Shown one piece after another: positions 33,299-41,281 of a stretch of DNA of 50,525 bases. This stretch comes from Bacteroidales bacterium (GTDB lineage: Bacteria > Bacteroidota > Bacteroidia > Bacteroidales > Tenuifilaceae): the NCBI GenBank assembly GCA_016931855.1, contig JAFGDZ010000043.1, forward strand, positions 1-50,525, read 5' to 3'. A model generated the notes under the pieces. It saw only the letters and a list, made by a program, of their open reading frames with translations. It did no database searches and was not told the origin of the DNA. The position numbers and the translations under genes are program-made. Positions within the stretch are counted from its first letter, which is position 1, and each line of letters begins with the position of its first letter.

Positions 33299-36256
33299 TT
33301 ATCGAACCACAACTTTTAGTAGAGCAGCTCTGTTATCGGCTGATTCCACCTTAACTAAGTATAACCCAGAACTTAATGAGAGATTAACGGTTGTGCTACT
33401 CGACTCAACACGCTGGTTAAGTACCATGCGCCCCTGAACATCAAAAACAGTAATGGTGCTAATTGTACTTGTACCATCCTCTAATTCAATATTTAGGTTT
33501 CCGTTGGTTACAGGGTTTGGCCATATACTAATGCCGCTTAAAGGCAAGCTATTAATACCAGTACTCTTAACGGTAACAGCTTTTGATGCCTCAATAACAT
33601 GGCAAAGGTTAGTAGCCACAAGCTTTACAGTATAGGTTCCGTAGCTAGTATAGGAGTGAACAGGACTAGCCTCTGTTGATGTGTTGCCATCGCCAAAATC
33701 CCATGTGTAGCCCGTTGCGTTAGATGAGGTATTTTGGAAAGTAACCACCTTATCGTCGGCAGTTGCAGTAAATTCAGCCACTGGGGTATTATAGAAATCA
33801 ACATAAACTATGTTTGCCTTACCGCCATTGGTTAGCCCATACACCTTACCGTTAAACAGCGCCAGTTCAAAGAAAGAGCTAGCCATTCCTTCGCCAGCAG
33901 GCTCCCAGTTCTCGCCACCATCCCTAGTTATTTTAAGAGTAGCAGCATCCTTCCCTGCAAGGTAGGTGTTGGTGCTAAGTTCAATAATATCAAAGGCGTA
34001 ATCGGTGGTTACCTTGGTAAAAGTTGCAAATGCATCGGTTGTTTTCACAACACCAGCACCCGTTGCAAGGAAAATTTCGGTTGCACTCTTCACTAGAACC
34101 TCATTAATATAGGCGTAATCGTCCTTGGAGATGTTAGTCCAAGATTCGCCGCCATTGGTTGTTGCCAGTAGCAGCTTGTTGCCTGCAACATAACCCGTTT
34201 GCCCCTGGGCATCGAATGCCATTGCGGTAATAACCGATTTGTAGGCGTAATCCTGGAAAATGTCGGTGCTAGTTTTGGTCCATGTTGCACCAGCATCGGT
34301 AGTCTTGTATATAAAGCCGTGGTATGCACTGGCCGCATCCTGCCAACGCACAACGGCAAAGGCTGTGGTTGCACTTGTTTTTGCCAAAGCATAAAAGTTT
34401 ACCTTTTGGCCTGCCACGGGATCGGTAGCCTCGTTACCAGAATTATCGCTAAATAGGCTTAGCTCAATTGGGTTCCAAGTTGCACCAGCATCGGTTGACT
34501 TAAGTAGGAAACCATTTACGCTTCCATTGGCAGAAAACGAGGCCAATCCAGTATTAGAATCAAAGAAAATTAAATCGTTAGCAATATGTGCACCAACACC
34601 CTCGGCCACTGTGGACAGGCTCCACGATTCACCGCCATTGGTAGTCCGCATAAGAGCAGTTTCATTACCAAGAGCCACAGCTATTTGGTTATCAATAACC
34701 CAAAGCTTTTGTAAATTCTTATCGCCTCCTAAATACGCGTAGCTCCATCCAGTAGATAATGTATCAACAACAATTTGCTTTGATACTGTTTTTCTTACTA
34801 TACCATTAAATGCCGTTAGTGTAACATTAAAAGTACCAAGAATGGGGAAGTTGTAGCCAAACGATTCATCGGTAATGGTAGTAAGTCCACCCAAATCCCA
34901 TGAGTACGACAAGCAATTTGTACTAGTATTGGTAAAGGTTACCATATTACCCTCCTCAACAACAAAGGTAAATCCTACCGTAGGCTCACTAATAGTGATG
35001 TCTTTTGTGATTGCATCGGATTTATCCACAACAGCATTGCTTGCAACAAGCTCAACAGTATATGTTCCGTATGCGGTGTACCTATAAACAGGGCTGTTAA
35101 GAATAGATACATCGTCACCATTTCCAAAATGCCACTTTGCGGTTCCACACGTTGAGCTAGAGTTTAGGAACTGCACCTCGGCACCTTTAATATCAGCAGT
35201 AAAATCGGCAACAGGATCCTTAATCTGATCTTTATGTAAAGAGAACAGCAAACCCGTTGTGCTGCAACCATAAATGGTATCGTTAAACAGGGTAAGATCG
35301 AAAAGGGTTTTAGCCAGACCTATATTGGCAAGTTCCCACGATGCTCCCGCATTAACCGAGCGTAGGTTGTTAGCTGTTGAACCGCCTGTAAATAGCACAT
35401 CGCCATTATCAACAGCAAGTGCATCGAACGAGCCAACAGTAGTATGCTGGGTAGTTGTTACACCATAATCGGCACTGCTAAAAAGGCCTTTGGTGGTAGA
35501 TATCAGCACGAAGTTTGAGGCAAGCAGCCTTAAATCGTTAACCGAGGTGTAGGCCGTTGCGTTGCTATAGTCGTTCCAAGAGGTACCACCATTGCGCGAC
35601 ACCTTAAATGTTCCTGACGCGCCGCCAATGTATAGCGTATCAACACTTGAAACAATACCATTAATGGTAACAGAGCCCAAATCGTCACCAATTCTTGACC
35701 ATGTGGAGCCTAGGTTAGTGCTCTTAAACAGGAAAGAGTGGTTTACAGAACCATCGGCACTTTTCCAGCGTAGCCCGGTGTAAATGGCATTGGTTGAGCA
35801 GTGAATGGCATTAAACACTAGCGATGTGCCAGCCATTGGATCTGTAGCATCGTTAGCAGTTGCATCGCTAAATACCGTTAGATCCATTGGGTTCCATGTT
35901 AAACCAGCATCGGTGGTAACCAACAAAAGGGCGTTAACCGAATTTTTGTCGGCATCTTTACCCGCAGCAGTAACTGCAAATCCATTGTTGGCATTAAAAA
36001 ACTCAACATCCATTATATTATAGGTGTTGCCCTCGGGCACATTTACCGTTACGGCATCCCATGTAGCACCTCCGTTAGTGGTTTTGTAAATGGCGTTATT
36101 GGCACCAACAAGAAAGGCGGTAGATTTATTATAGGCAAACACCTTATTAAGGGTAGCTCCGTTAGGCAGTGTTCTACTAGTCCACTGGGCTAGTAAACTC
36201 CCTGATAAAAAAAGCAGTAGGGAAATTGAAAATAGAATTTGGTTAAATTTTCTCAT
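33299..36256 (-). CDS. Large T9SS protein with propeller repeats and PKD domains
   Basis: The ATG at 36256 gives 985 residues and puts the signal peptide first (MRKFNQILFSISLLLFLSGS); an in-frame start 30 codons upstream is unlikely. BNR/YCF48-like repeats (TTNGGATWDAV, KSTNLGSTWSRIG) form a propeller over about residues 25-360. Two PKD domains follow (CGTAKWHFGNGDD, CLSYSWDLGG). A second propeller of the same type (TTNGGESWSL, STDAGATWNPIE, TTDAGATWTKT) and a third PKD domain (GYTWDFGDGNTST) come next. A T9SS sorting domain closes the protein (ISIWPNPVTNGNLNIELEDG). The halves repeat each other, pointing to internal duplication. It is a surface or secreted adhesion or binding protein of unknown target. 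Confidence 0.85.
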   Translation of the reverse strand: MRKFNQILFSISLLLFLSGSLLAQWTSRTLPNGATLNKVFAYNKSTAFLVGANNAIYKTTNGGATWDAVTVNVPEGNTYNIMDVEFFNANNGFAVTAAGKDADKNSVNALLLVTTDAGLTWNPMDLTVFSDATANDATDPMAGTSLVFNAIHCSTNAIYTGLRWKSADGSVNHSFLFKSTNLGSTWSRIGDDLGSVTINGIVSSVDTLYIGGASGTFKVSRNGGTSWNDYSNATAYTSVNDLRLLASNFVLISTTKGLFSSADYGVTTTQHTTVGSFDALAVDNGDVLFTGGSTANNLRSVNAGASWELANIGLAKTLFDLTLFNDTIYGCSTTGLLFSLHKDQIKDPVADFTADIKGAEVQFLNSSSTCGTAKWHFGNGDDVSILNSPVYRYTAYGTYTVELVASNAVVDKSDAITKDITISEPTVGFTFVVEEGNMVTFTNTSTNCLSYSWDLGGLTTITDESFGYNFPILGTFNVTLTAFNGIVRKTVSKQIVVDTLSTGWSYAYLGGDKNLQKLWVIDNQIAVALGNETALMRTTNGGESWSLSTVAEGVGAHIANDLIFFDSNTGLASFSANGSVNGFLLKSTDAGATWNPIELSLFSDNSGNEATDPVAGQKVNFYALAKTSATTAFAVVRWQDAASAYHGFIYKTTDAGATWTKTSTDIFQDYAYKSVITAMAFDAQGQTGYVAGNKLLLATTNGGESWTNISKDDYAYINEVLVKSATEIFLATGAGVVKTTDAFATFTKVTTDYAFDIIELSTNTYLAGKDAATLKITRDGGENWEPAGEGMASSFFELALFNGKVYGLTNGGKANIVYVDFYNTPVAEFTATADDKVVTFQNTSSNATGYTWDFGDGNTSTEASPVHSYTSYGTYTVKLVATNLCHVIEASKAVTVKSTGINSLPLSGISIWPNPVTNGNLNIELEDGTSTISTITVFDVQGRMVLNQRVESSSTTVNLSLSSGLYLVKVESADNRAALLKVVVR

Positions 36257-36330
36257 AGGGTTTTGTTGGTTAATTTTAGGCAAGAAAGATAAAAACAAAG
36301 TATGAATGGTACCAATACCTAAAAATGGGT

Positions 36331-36363
36331 AAAAAAAGGGTGTCATTTATAAAATGACACCCC
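36331..36363 (-). terminator. Rho-independent terminator after the AraC-type gene
   Basis: GGGTGTCATTT and AAATGACACCC form an 11-bp stem around ATA. On the minus strand it is followed by a run of seven T. It lies 33 bases after the regulator stop and isolates that gene from the T9SS protein gene. Confidence 0.85.
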
Positions 36364-36395
36364 TAAAATATTTACATCGCAAATATTTAATTTAC

Positions 36396-37589
36396 CTAAA
36401 CCGCCTCAACCTCTGGCTCGGAACTACGCATCCACTCCGATGGGGTAACCCCCATTTGCGACTTAAAAAACCTATTAAAGGTTGATTTTGAGTTAAATCC
36501 GCAATCGTAAGCTAGACCAAGAAGGGTATAATTATCGTTACTAGAATCAGCAAGCTTACGCAGTAACTCGGACAAGCGATAGGAGTTAATAAAATCGTTA
36601 AACGATTTACCAAACCTAGCCTTAAGCACAGCGCCCAAGTGATGCTCGGGCATTTTAAGCTTTTTACTTAGCTCCGATTTTGTAAGATGATGCTCAAGGA
36701 ACAGCTTCTTATCCTCCATGCTGCTGCGCACCAGATGCTCGTACCTATCCATAAGCTCGGCGGGAATTCCACAACCCTCGGCATCGTCCTTTTTGGCACC
36801 AATAACTTCAGTAATGCGGTCGTAAACAACATTCTCCTTTATGCGCACACCAGAGATATACCTTGCAAAAAATGTTGCCGCATAATGTATGTTCCTATAG
36901 TTTACCCCAACAAAGCTAAACACAAGCACAAATAGCGTTGCCGCAACGTTAATAACAAATAGCCTTGACGCGAATAGCTGTATTTGGCTTACCTCGAACA
37001 ACCTAGTAAAAACTATAAAAAGGTTAAGTGCAAATGCCGCACTAATAAGCACTCCGCCCCACTGGTGGTTTAGCCTATCCTGCATACCAAGCCTACTGCC
37101 CTTTGCTGCAACAAGGGCTTTGTATGTAAAAAGAGTAAAGGTTAGGTAGAACGTATTAAGGAGCAGCTTTGAGAAGTTAAACACCAAGCTACAAGGCTTA
37201 TTCAAAAGGTAACACCCAAAATGGCTCTTGCAAGTTGTTATGCCTATGCTTTTGGAAAACTCGGGCATATGAATAAGGTAAAACACAATTATTGGCGTTA
37301 GGTGAACAAAGCTACGCCAAGTAAAAGCAAAGTTCCTGTCGAGCAGGGCCACTATATAAAAGTAAAGAAGGGGAGCGTGAAGCAAATGGGTTCCAAAAAT
37401 CACCTGAAAAAACCTCACATTCGAAGCATAGGCACCACTCTCCAGCAAGTAGTAGCTAACCTGCGTTGCCAGTTCAAGAATAATCCATGCAATAGCGATG
37501 TGGTCGGCAGCAGTTTTTTTCTGCTTCAACACGAACGATCCTCCAATAAAGAATAGAACCGCAGCACAAATAAGGTAAAGTACTTCCAT
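36396..37589 (-). CDS. Membrane-anchored AraC-family transcriptional regulator
   Basis: The 397-residue protein has about seven hydrophobic helices over residues 3-240 and a cytosolic C-terminal AraC-type DNA-binding domain (about 280-390). The second helix-turn-helix is clear: TLLGLAYDCGFNSKSTFNRF, followed by FKSQMGVTPSEWM. The first reads LTKSELSKKLKMPEHHLGAV. Membrane AraC regulators of this layout are frequent in Bacteroidota, and the signal is usually unknown. The gene has an exact TACTTTTG promoter element 25 bases upstream and its own terminator. It lies just upstream of the T9SS/receptor cluster on the same strand, so it is a natural candidate to control that cluster; this is an inference. 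Confidence 0.88.
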   Translation of the reverse strand: MEVLYLICAAVLFFIGGSFVLKQKKTAADHIAIAWIILELATQVSYYLLESGAYASNVRFFQVIFGTHLLHAPLLYFYIVALLDRNFAFTWRSFVHLTPIIVFYLIHMPEFSKSIGITTCKSHFGCYLLNKPCSLVFNFSKLLLNTFYLTFTLFTYKALVAAKGSRLGMQDRLNHQWGGVLISAAFALNLFIVFTRLFEVSQIQLFASRLFVINVAATLFVLVFSFVGVNYRNIHYAATFFARYISGVRIKENVVYDRITEVIGAKKDDAEGCGIPAELMDRYEHLVRSSMEDKKLFLEHHLTKSELSKKLKMPEHHLGAVLKARFGKSFNDFINSYRLSELLRKLADSSNDNYTLLGLAYDCGFNSKSTFNRFFKSQMGVTPSEWMRSSEPEVEAV

Positions 37590-37613
37590 AGTAATTTGGG
37601 ATTACTGAGTTAG

Positions 37614-37621
37614 CAAAAGTA
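37614..37621 (-). promoter_or_regulatory. -7 promoter element of the AraC-type gene
   Basis: The minus strand reads TACTTTTG, an exact match to the Bacteroidota consensus TAnnTTTG, 25 bases before the start codon. No convincing -33 element at the usual spacing was found. Confidence 0.55.
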
Positions 37622-37718
37622 GCATTGCAGTTAACAAAGAAAATGTCCTACAACATATGTTTGTATTTTAAAATCTGTCTAAACAAAAACATAGCATCCA
37701 CACTCCCAGCATACCTCA

Positions 37719-38864
37719 TTACAGTTCAACCTGTAACCTCACAATTAGCACATGCGCATTACTGTAATCAAGCGTTCCAAAGTTAGGATTGTTAACGTAC
37801 TGATAATCGCACTGCAGGCAGAAAGCCCTATAAACAGGAACCCTTGCCGATAGCTCAACTACACGCTCATTTAGCAAACCGCTCATTGATGGTATAGCCG
37901 CTGCATAGGCGGCTCCAAGCTCAGCGCCATCAAGGTTATCGCCAAGGGGATTTACCCACGTAGCACCAGCACCAATGTATCCATCCAGCTCTACATGGCC
38001 AGGGCGCGATGCACCAAGCTGTGCAAAAGCCTCCATCCAACCGGGAATAGCATCGCTTAAATTGCTAGAGTAATCCACGGTTCCGTAAGTGGACCATAGC
38101 GACTGTCGCCCCAAATCATCCAACCTACTATTCTGATAGCAACCACCAACCTTTGCCTGTAGCAAAAGGTTCTGATCTTTTAAAAAGGTGTACTGCGCCT
38201 CGGCTATGGACAAAACTCCATCGGCAGCGCTAAGCGACATATTAAAGCCGTGCCACCCGCTGGCTGCAATTTCGGGTACACCATCGTAAACTCCCGCCTT
38301 AACGCTAAACTTTGGGCTAAAGGCAAAGCCGCCCATCAGCCCCAAACCTGTTACGGGGTAAATGGCAGGGGAATGGTTTAGCGACAGGTTAGAACCTATC
38401 CCAAATGCGCTATTAATGAAAAACGAGGCATTATCGGACACAAAAAAGTCGCTGTTTAAATCGAGCAATCCTCCCGCTAGCATCAAGCCAGATTCAAACC
38501 TATGCTGGTAGCTAAGCTCGTACAGACCATAGTACTCGCCAGCCTCAATGTTAGACACAATTTGCCTGTCGCCAATAAAGTCCGACGATGGGGTTCCGCC
38601 ATAAGCAGCAAAGGCGTTTGCGTAAAACGACCCACCTTGCCACCATCCTAAACCAGAAGTATTAAGGGTAACACCTGCTTGCACCAGCCCCAAGTGCGCA
38701 TAGTGGTTACTGTGATTATTTGTTGCTGCAAGCCCATCGGCAGTATAGCTAAAGCAATAGCTCACAGCGGTTGTGTCCGATGCAGCAACCACATCGCAAA
38801 ACAAAGAAGCACCCACAAACAGGATTACAAAAGCAAATGATGATGTTCTAATTCGAGAATCCAT
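37719..38864 (-). CDS. Carbohydrate-selective porin, OprB-like
   Basis: The ATG at 38864 gives 381 residues and a normal signal peptide (RIRTSSFAFVILFVGASLF). An ATG at 38924 would add 20 residues before it and is also downstream of the promoter element, so it remains possible. The mature part has OprB-like motifs: an early AHLGLVQAGVTLNTSGLGWW strand, LYELSYQHRFESGLMLAGG, LLDLNSDFFVSDNASFFINS and GLMGGFAFSPKFSVKAGVYDG. OprB porins let sugars through the outer membrane. The gene diverges from the two-component system, with both promoters in the 250-base gap, so the two-component regulator may act on it. The substrate is not known. Confidence 0.78.
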   Translation of the reverse strand: MDSRIRTSSFAFVILFVGASLFCDVVAASDTTAVSYCFSYTADGLAATNNHSNHYAHLGLVQAGVTLNTSGLGWWQGGSFYANAFAAYGGTPSSDFIGDRQIVSNIEAGEYYGLYELSYQHRFESGLMLAGGLLDLNSDFFVSDNASFFINSAFGIGSNLSLNHSPAIYPVTGLGLMGGFAFSPKFSVKAGVYDGVPEIAASGWHGFNMSLSAADGVLSIAEAQYTFLKDQNLLLQAKVGGCYQNSRLDDLGRQSLWSTYGTVDYSSNLSDAIPGWMEAFAQLGASRPGHVELDGYIGAGATWVNPLGDNLDGAELGAAYAAAIPSMSGLLNERVVELSARVPVYRAFCLQCDYQYVNNPNFGTLDYSNAHVLIVRLQVEL

Positions 38865-38956
38865 AACAGAAAACTTTTCTTTTTTGGACACAGGGCTTGC
38901 AACAAACTTGCGAAACAATTCCATCTTTTAAGGGTCAGCAAAGGAACACACAGTAT

Positions 38957-38964
38957 CAAATTTA
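38957..38964 (-). promoter_or_regulatory. -7 promoter element of the porin gene
   Basis: The minus strand reads TAAATTTG, an exact TAnnTTTG match, 32 bases before the upstream ATG and 92 before the preferred one. A TTG lies about 26 bases further upstream, longer than the usual spacing. Confidence 0.5.
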
Positions 38965-39089
38965 CTTTTTGGCACCATCACCATTCTGTGCAACAATTCG
39001 TTAAATTATTTTAACAATTCTAACAAAGAGCACCTAGCAATAGCCAGAACAGGCATACACCCCAACAGTTTTTATACAGAATTGATATT

Positions 39090-39097
39090 TACCTTTG
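39090..39097 (+). promoter_or_regulatory. -7 promoter element of the two-component operon
   Basis: TACCTTTG exactly matches TAnnTTTG and lies 17 bases before the response-regulator ATG at 39115, giving a very short leader. The upstream -33 region is T-rich (GTTTTTATA) without a clear TTTG. Confidence 0.6.
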
Positions 39098-39114
39098 CTG
39101 CAAATGTTTATACA

Positions 39115-39789
39115 ATGAAAATTCTTGTTGTTGAGGATAACTACCAGCTTGCAGCCGATTTGTCCAGTTTTCTTGAGGAGAACGGGTTTGTTGTTGAGTA
39201 TGTTGATACGCTAAGCAAAGCCCGCAGCAAGGTTAGCATATACACCTACGATTTGGTTGTTGTTGATATTGGCCTTCCCGACGGGAGCGGACTAGATTTA
39301 ATTAGCGACCTTAAAGGCAACAGCTCACCAGCAAGCATACTTATTGTTACCGCCAAAAATGCCATTGAGGATAAGGTGCGCGGGCTGGAACTTGGCGCCG
39401 ACGACTACATAACCAAACCGTTTCATAAGGCTGAGCTAAACGCCAGAATACGCTCCATACTCCGCCGTAACAAGTTTAGCGGCAGCAACCTGCTGCAGTT
39501 TGGCGAAGTAAAAGTGGATTTGCTCTCCATGGATGTTACGGTTAACGAAACGCCCATCGATCTTACCCGCAAGGAGTACGACCTGCTGGTTTACTTTATG
39601 TACAACGCCAAAAAGGTGATTACCAAGGAGAGCATCGCCGAGCATTTATGGGGCGACCACATAGACCAAGCCGATAACTTCGACTTCCTGTACAACCACA
39701 TCAAGAACCTACGCAAAAAGATTATTGGCGCTGGAGGCAAAGGCTACATCCAATCGGTTTACGGCATGGGCTACAAGTTTTCCGACTAG
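39115..39789 (+). CDS. OmpR-family response regulator
   Basis: The ATG at 39115 gives 224 residues and follows the promoter element; an upstream TTG would lie inside that element. The receiver (1-120) is complete: Glu7 and Asp8, phospho-acceptor Asp51 in VVVDIGLPDG, Thr79 and Lys101 in ITKPF. The winged-helix DNA-binding domain (about 128-223) shows LTRKEYDLLVYFMYNAKKVI, HIKNLRKKI and GYIQSVYGMGYKF. It should be phosphorylated by the kinase encoded 26 bases downstream. Likely targets are the divergent porin gene or the receptor gene that follows. Confidence 0.95.
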   Translation: MKILVVEDNYQLAADLSSFLEENGFVVEYVDTLSKARSKVSIYTYDLVVVDIGLPDGSGLDLISDLKGNSSPASILIVTAKNAIEDKVRGLELGADDYITKPFHKAELNARIRSILRRNKFSGSNLLQFGEVKVDLLSMDVTVNETPIDLTRKEYDLLVYFMYNAKKVITKESIAEHLWGDHIDQADNFDFLYNHIKNLRKKIIGAGGKGYIQSVYGMGYKFSD

Positions 39790-39815
39790 CACTTTATCAA
39801 CTAAAAAGACGCAAA

Positions 39816-41099
39816 ATGCAATCGTTCCGTTTGCTTACCAAAACCACCCTTATTTACCTAGTATTCATTGCACTCACCTTTTTTGTGAGCGTAAGGTACC
39901 TAACGCTGAAATCCGACAGCTACATAAACACCCAAACCGAAGGATTTTTTGAGTACCGCCAGGCCAAGCTGCAACGCATGGCAGAGCGGCATCAAACCGA
40001 AATAGAGGAACGCCTTCATGAGATGCATGGGCTAAAACTGCTTACCGATGCCGATAGCCTTATTAGGAAAAAGGCACCCTACGTTCGCGATAGCCTAATC
40101 CTTAATCAGGAAAAGGAGGAGGTAAACATGTTCCGCCTAAAAACCATTATTGTTGATATTAACGGCAAGAACTATGCGTACACCATGCGCATAAACATTG
40201 AGGATTTTACCAAGCTTAGGGCCGATTTGCTAGAGTCCATCACCAAGGCATTCGTTATTCTTGCCCTTGTTATTACGCTTTTTAGCCTTTTCCTATCGGG
40301 ATTCCTGCTTAGGCCATTCTACAGAATACTGGAGCAGATGAACCTTTACAAGGTTGGTAAGGGGATTGATGAACCGCTGGTTAAAACATCAACCTCGGAG
40401 TTTAAAAAGATGCAGTCGCTGTTCCGCAAAATGGTTTGCCGCACCGAGGAGGACTACCGCAAGCTAAAGGAGTACACAGAGAATATGGCGCACGAAATTC
40501 AAACGCCACTGGCCATTATCCGCAACAAAACCGAGAACCTTATTGCCGACAGCCACGTTATGGAGGCTCACACATCAACCGTGAAAGCCATTTACGACGA
40601 GGCCAACCACCTATCTAATCTTGGTACAACGCTTAACCTACTAACCAAAATAGAGAACGGCGAGTACAGCAACGTGGTTACCGTTAGCACCCAAGCTGTT
40701 ATTGAACGCCATGTTGATGCGGTAAAGGAGCTGGTTGGGCTAAAAGCCCTATCCATAGAAACAAACCTTAACCAGAGCCACTCACTTGATATAGACCCCT
40801 TTCTATTCGATATCCTGCTAAAAAACCTTCTACGTAACGCCATACGCTACGGCACAAATGCAGGCAGCATTACCATTAGCACAACCAGCAATACGCTTAC
40901 CATAAGCAACTACGGCGAGCCGCTTAGCGTTAAGCCCGAACGAATTTTTGAGCGATTCTACAGCAGCAACACCTCATCGTCGTCGCTGGGACTAGGGCTC
41001 TCCCTTGTTAAACGCATATGCGATTTAAACCAATTGGAGGTAAAGTACTCTTATGGCAACGGACAGCACATTTTTTCTATAGAAAACGCAAGAAACTAA
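39816..41099 (+). CDS. Sensor histidine kinase
   Basis: The 427-residue inner-membrane kinase has a first helix at about residues 8-28, a periplasmic sensor of about 110 residues, and a second helix at about 146-166. The H-box reads ENMAHEIQTPLAII, with His226 as phosphorylation site. The N-box is LLKNLLRNAIRYGTNAG and the ATP lid ends LGLGLSLVKRIC. The F/D-box between them is reduced (ERFYSSNTSSSSLG), which is frequent in this short Bacteroidota group. The sensor contains no recognisable ligand domain. It is the partner of the upstream regulator by spacing and order. Confidence 0.93.
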   Translation: MQSFRLLTKTTLIYLVFIALTFFVSVRYLTLKSDSYINTQTEGFFEYRQAKLQRMAERHQTEIEERLHEMHGLKLLTDADSLIRKKAPYVRDSLILNQEKEEVNMFRLKTIIVDINGKNYAYTMRINIEDFTKLRADLLESITKAFVILALVITLFSLFLSGFLLRPFYRILEQMNLYKVGKGIDEPLVKTSTSEFKKMQSLFRKMVCRTEEDYRKLKEYTENMAHEIQTPLAIIRNKTENLIADSHVMEAHTSTVKAIYDEANHLSNLGTTLNLLTKIENGEYSNVVTVSTQAVIERHVDAVKELVGLKALSIETNLNQSHSLDIDPFLFDILLKNLLRNAIRYGTNAGSITISTTSNTLTISNYGEPLSVKPERIFERFYSSNTSSSSLGLGLSLVKRICDLNQLEVKYSYGNGQHIFSIENARN

Positions 41100-41281
41100 A
41101 AATTTATGTGTCTAAGGATTAGAATTGAGCAGCTGCCATGCGCCTACTCCTTTGATTTTAAACACCAAAGAACAATCGCACCACCAATTCTGTTTTTTAC
41201 TACAATTTGGGAATAGTATTTCTACAGAATCGGCAGCTAGCTTTGACACGGGGAAAAAAGATTACAATAAAAGAACTCACT

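Noticed and set aside
33453-36023. Series of open frames on the plus strand opposite the large T9SS gene
   Set aside because: They lie wholly within a gene with clear domains, have no signal or family pattern and follow its codon phase.
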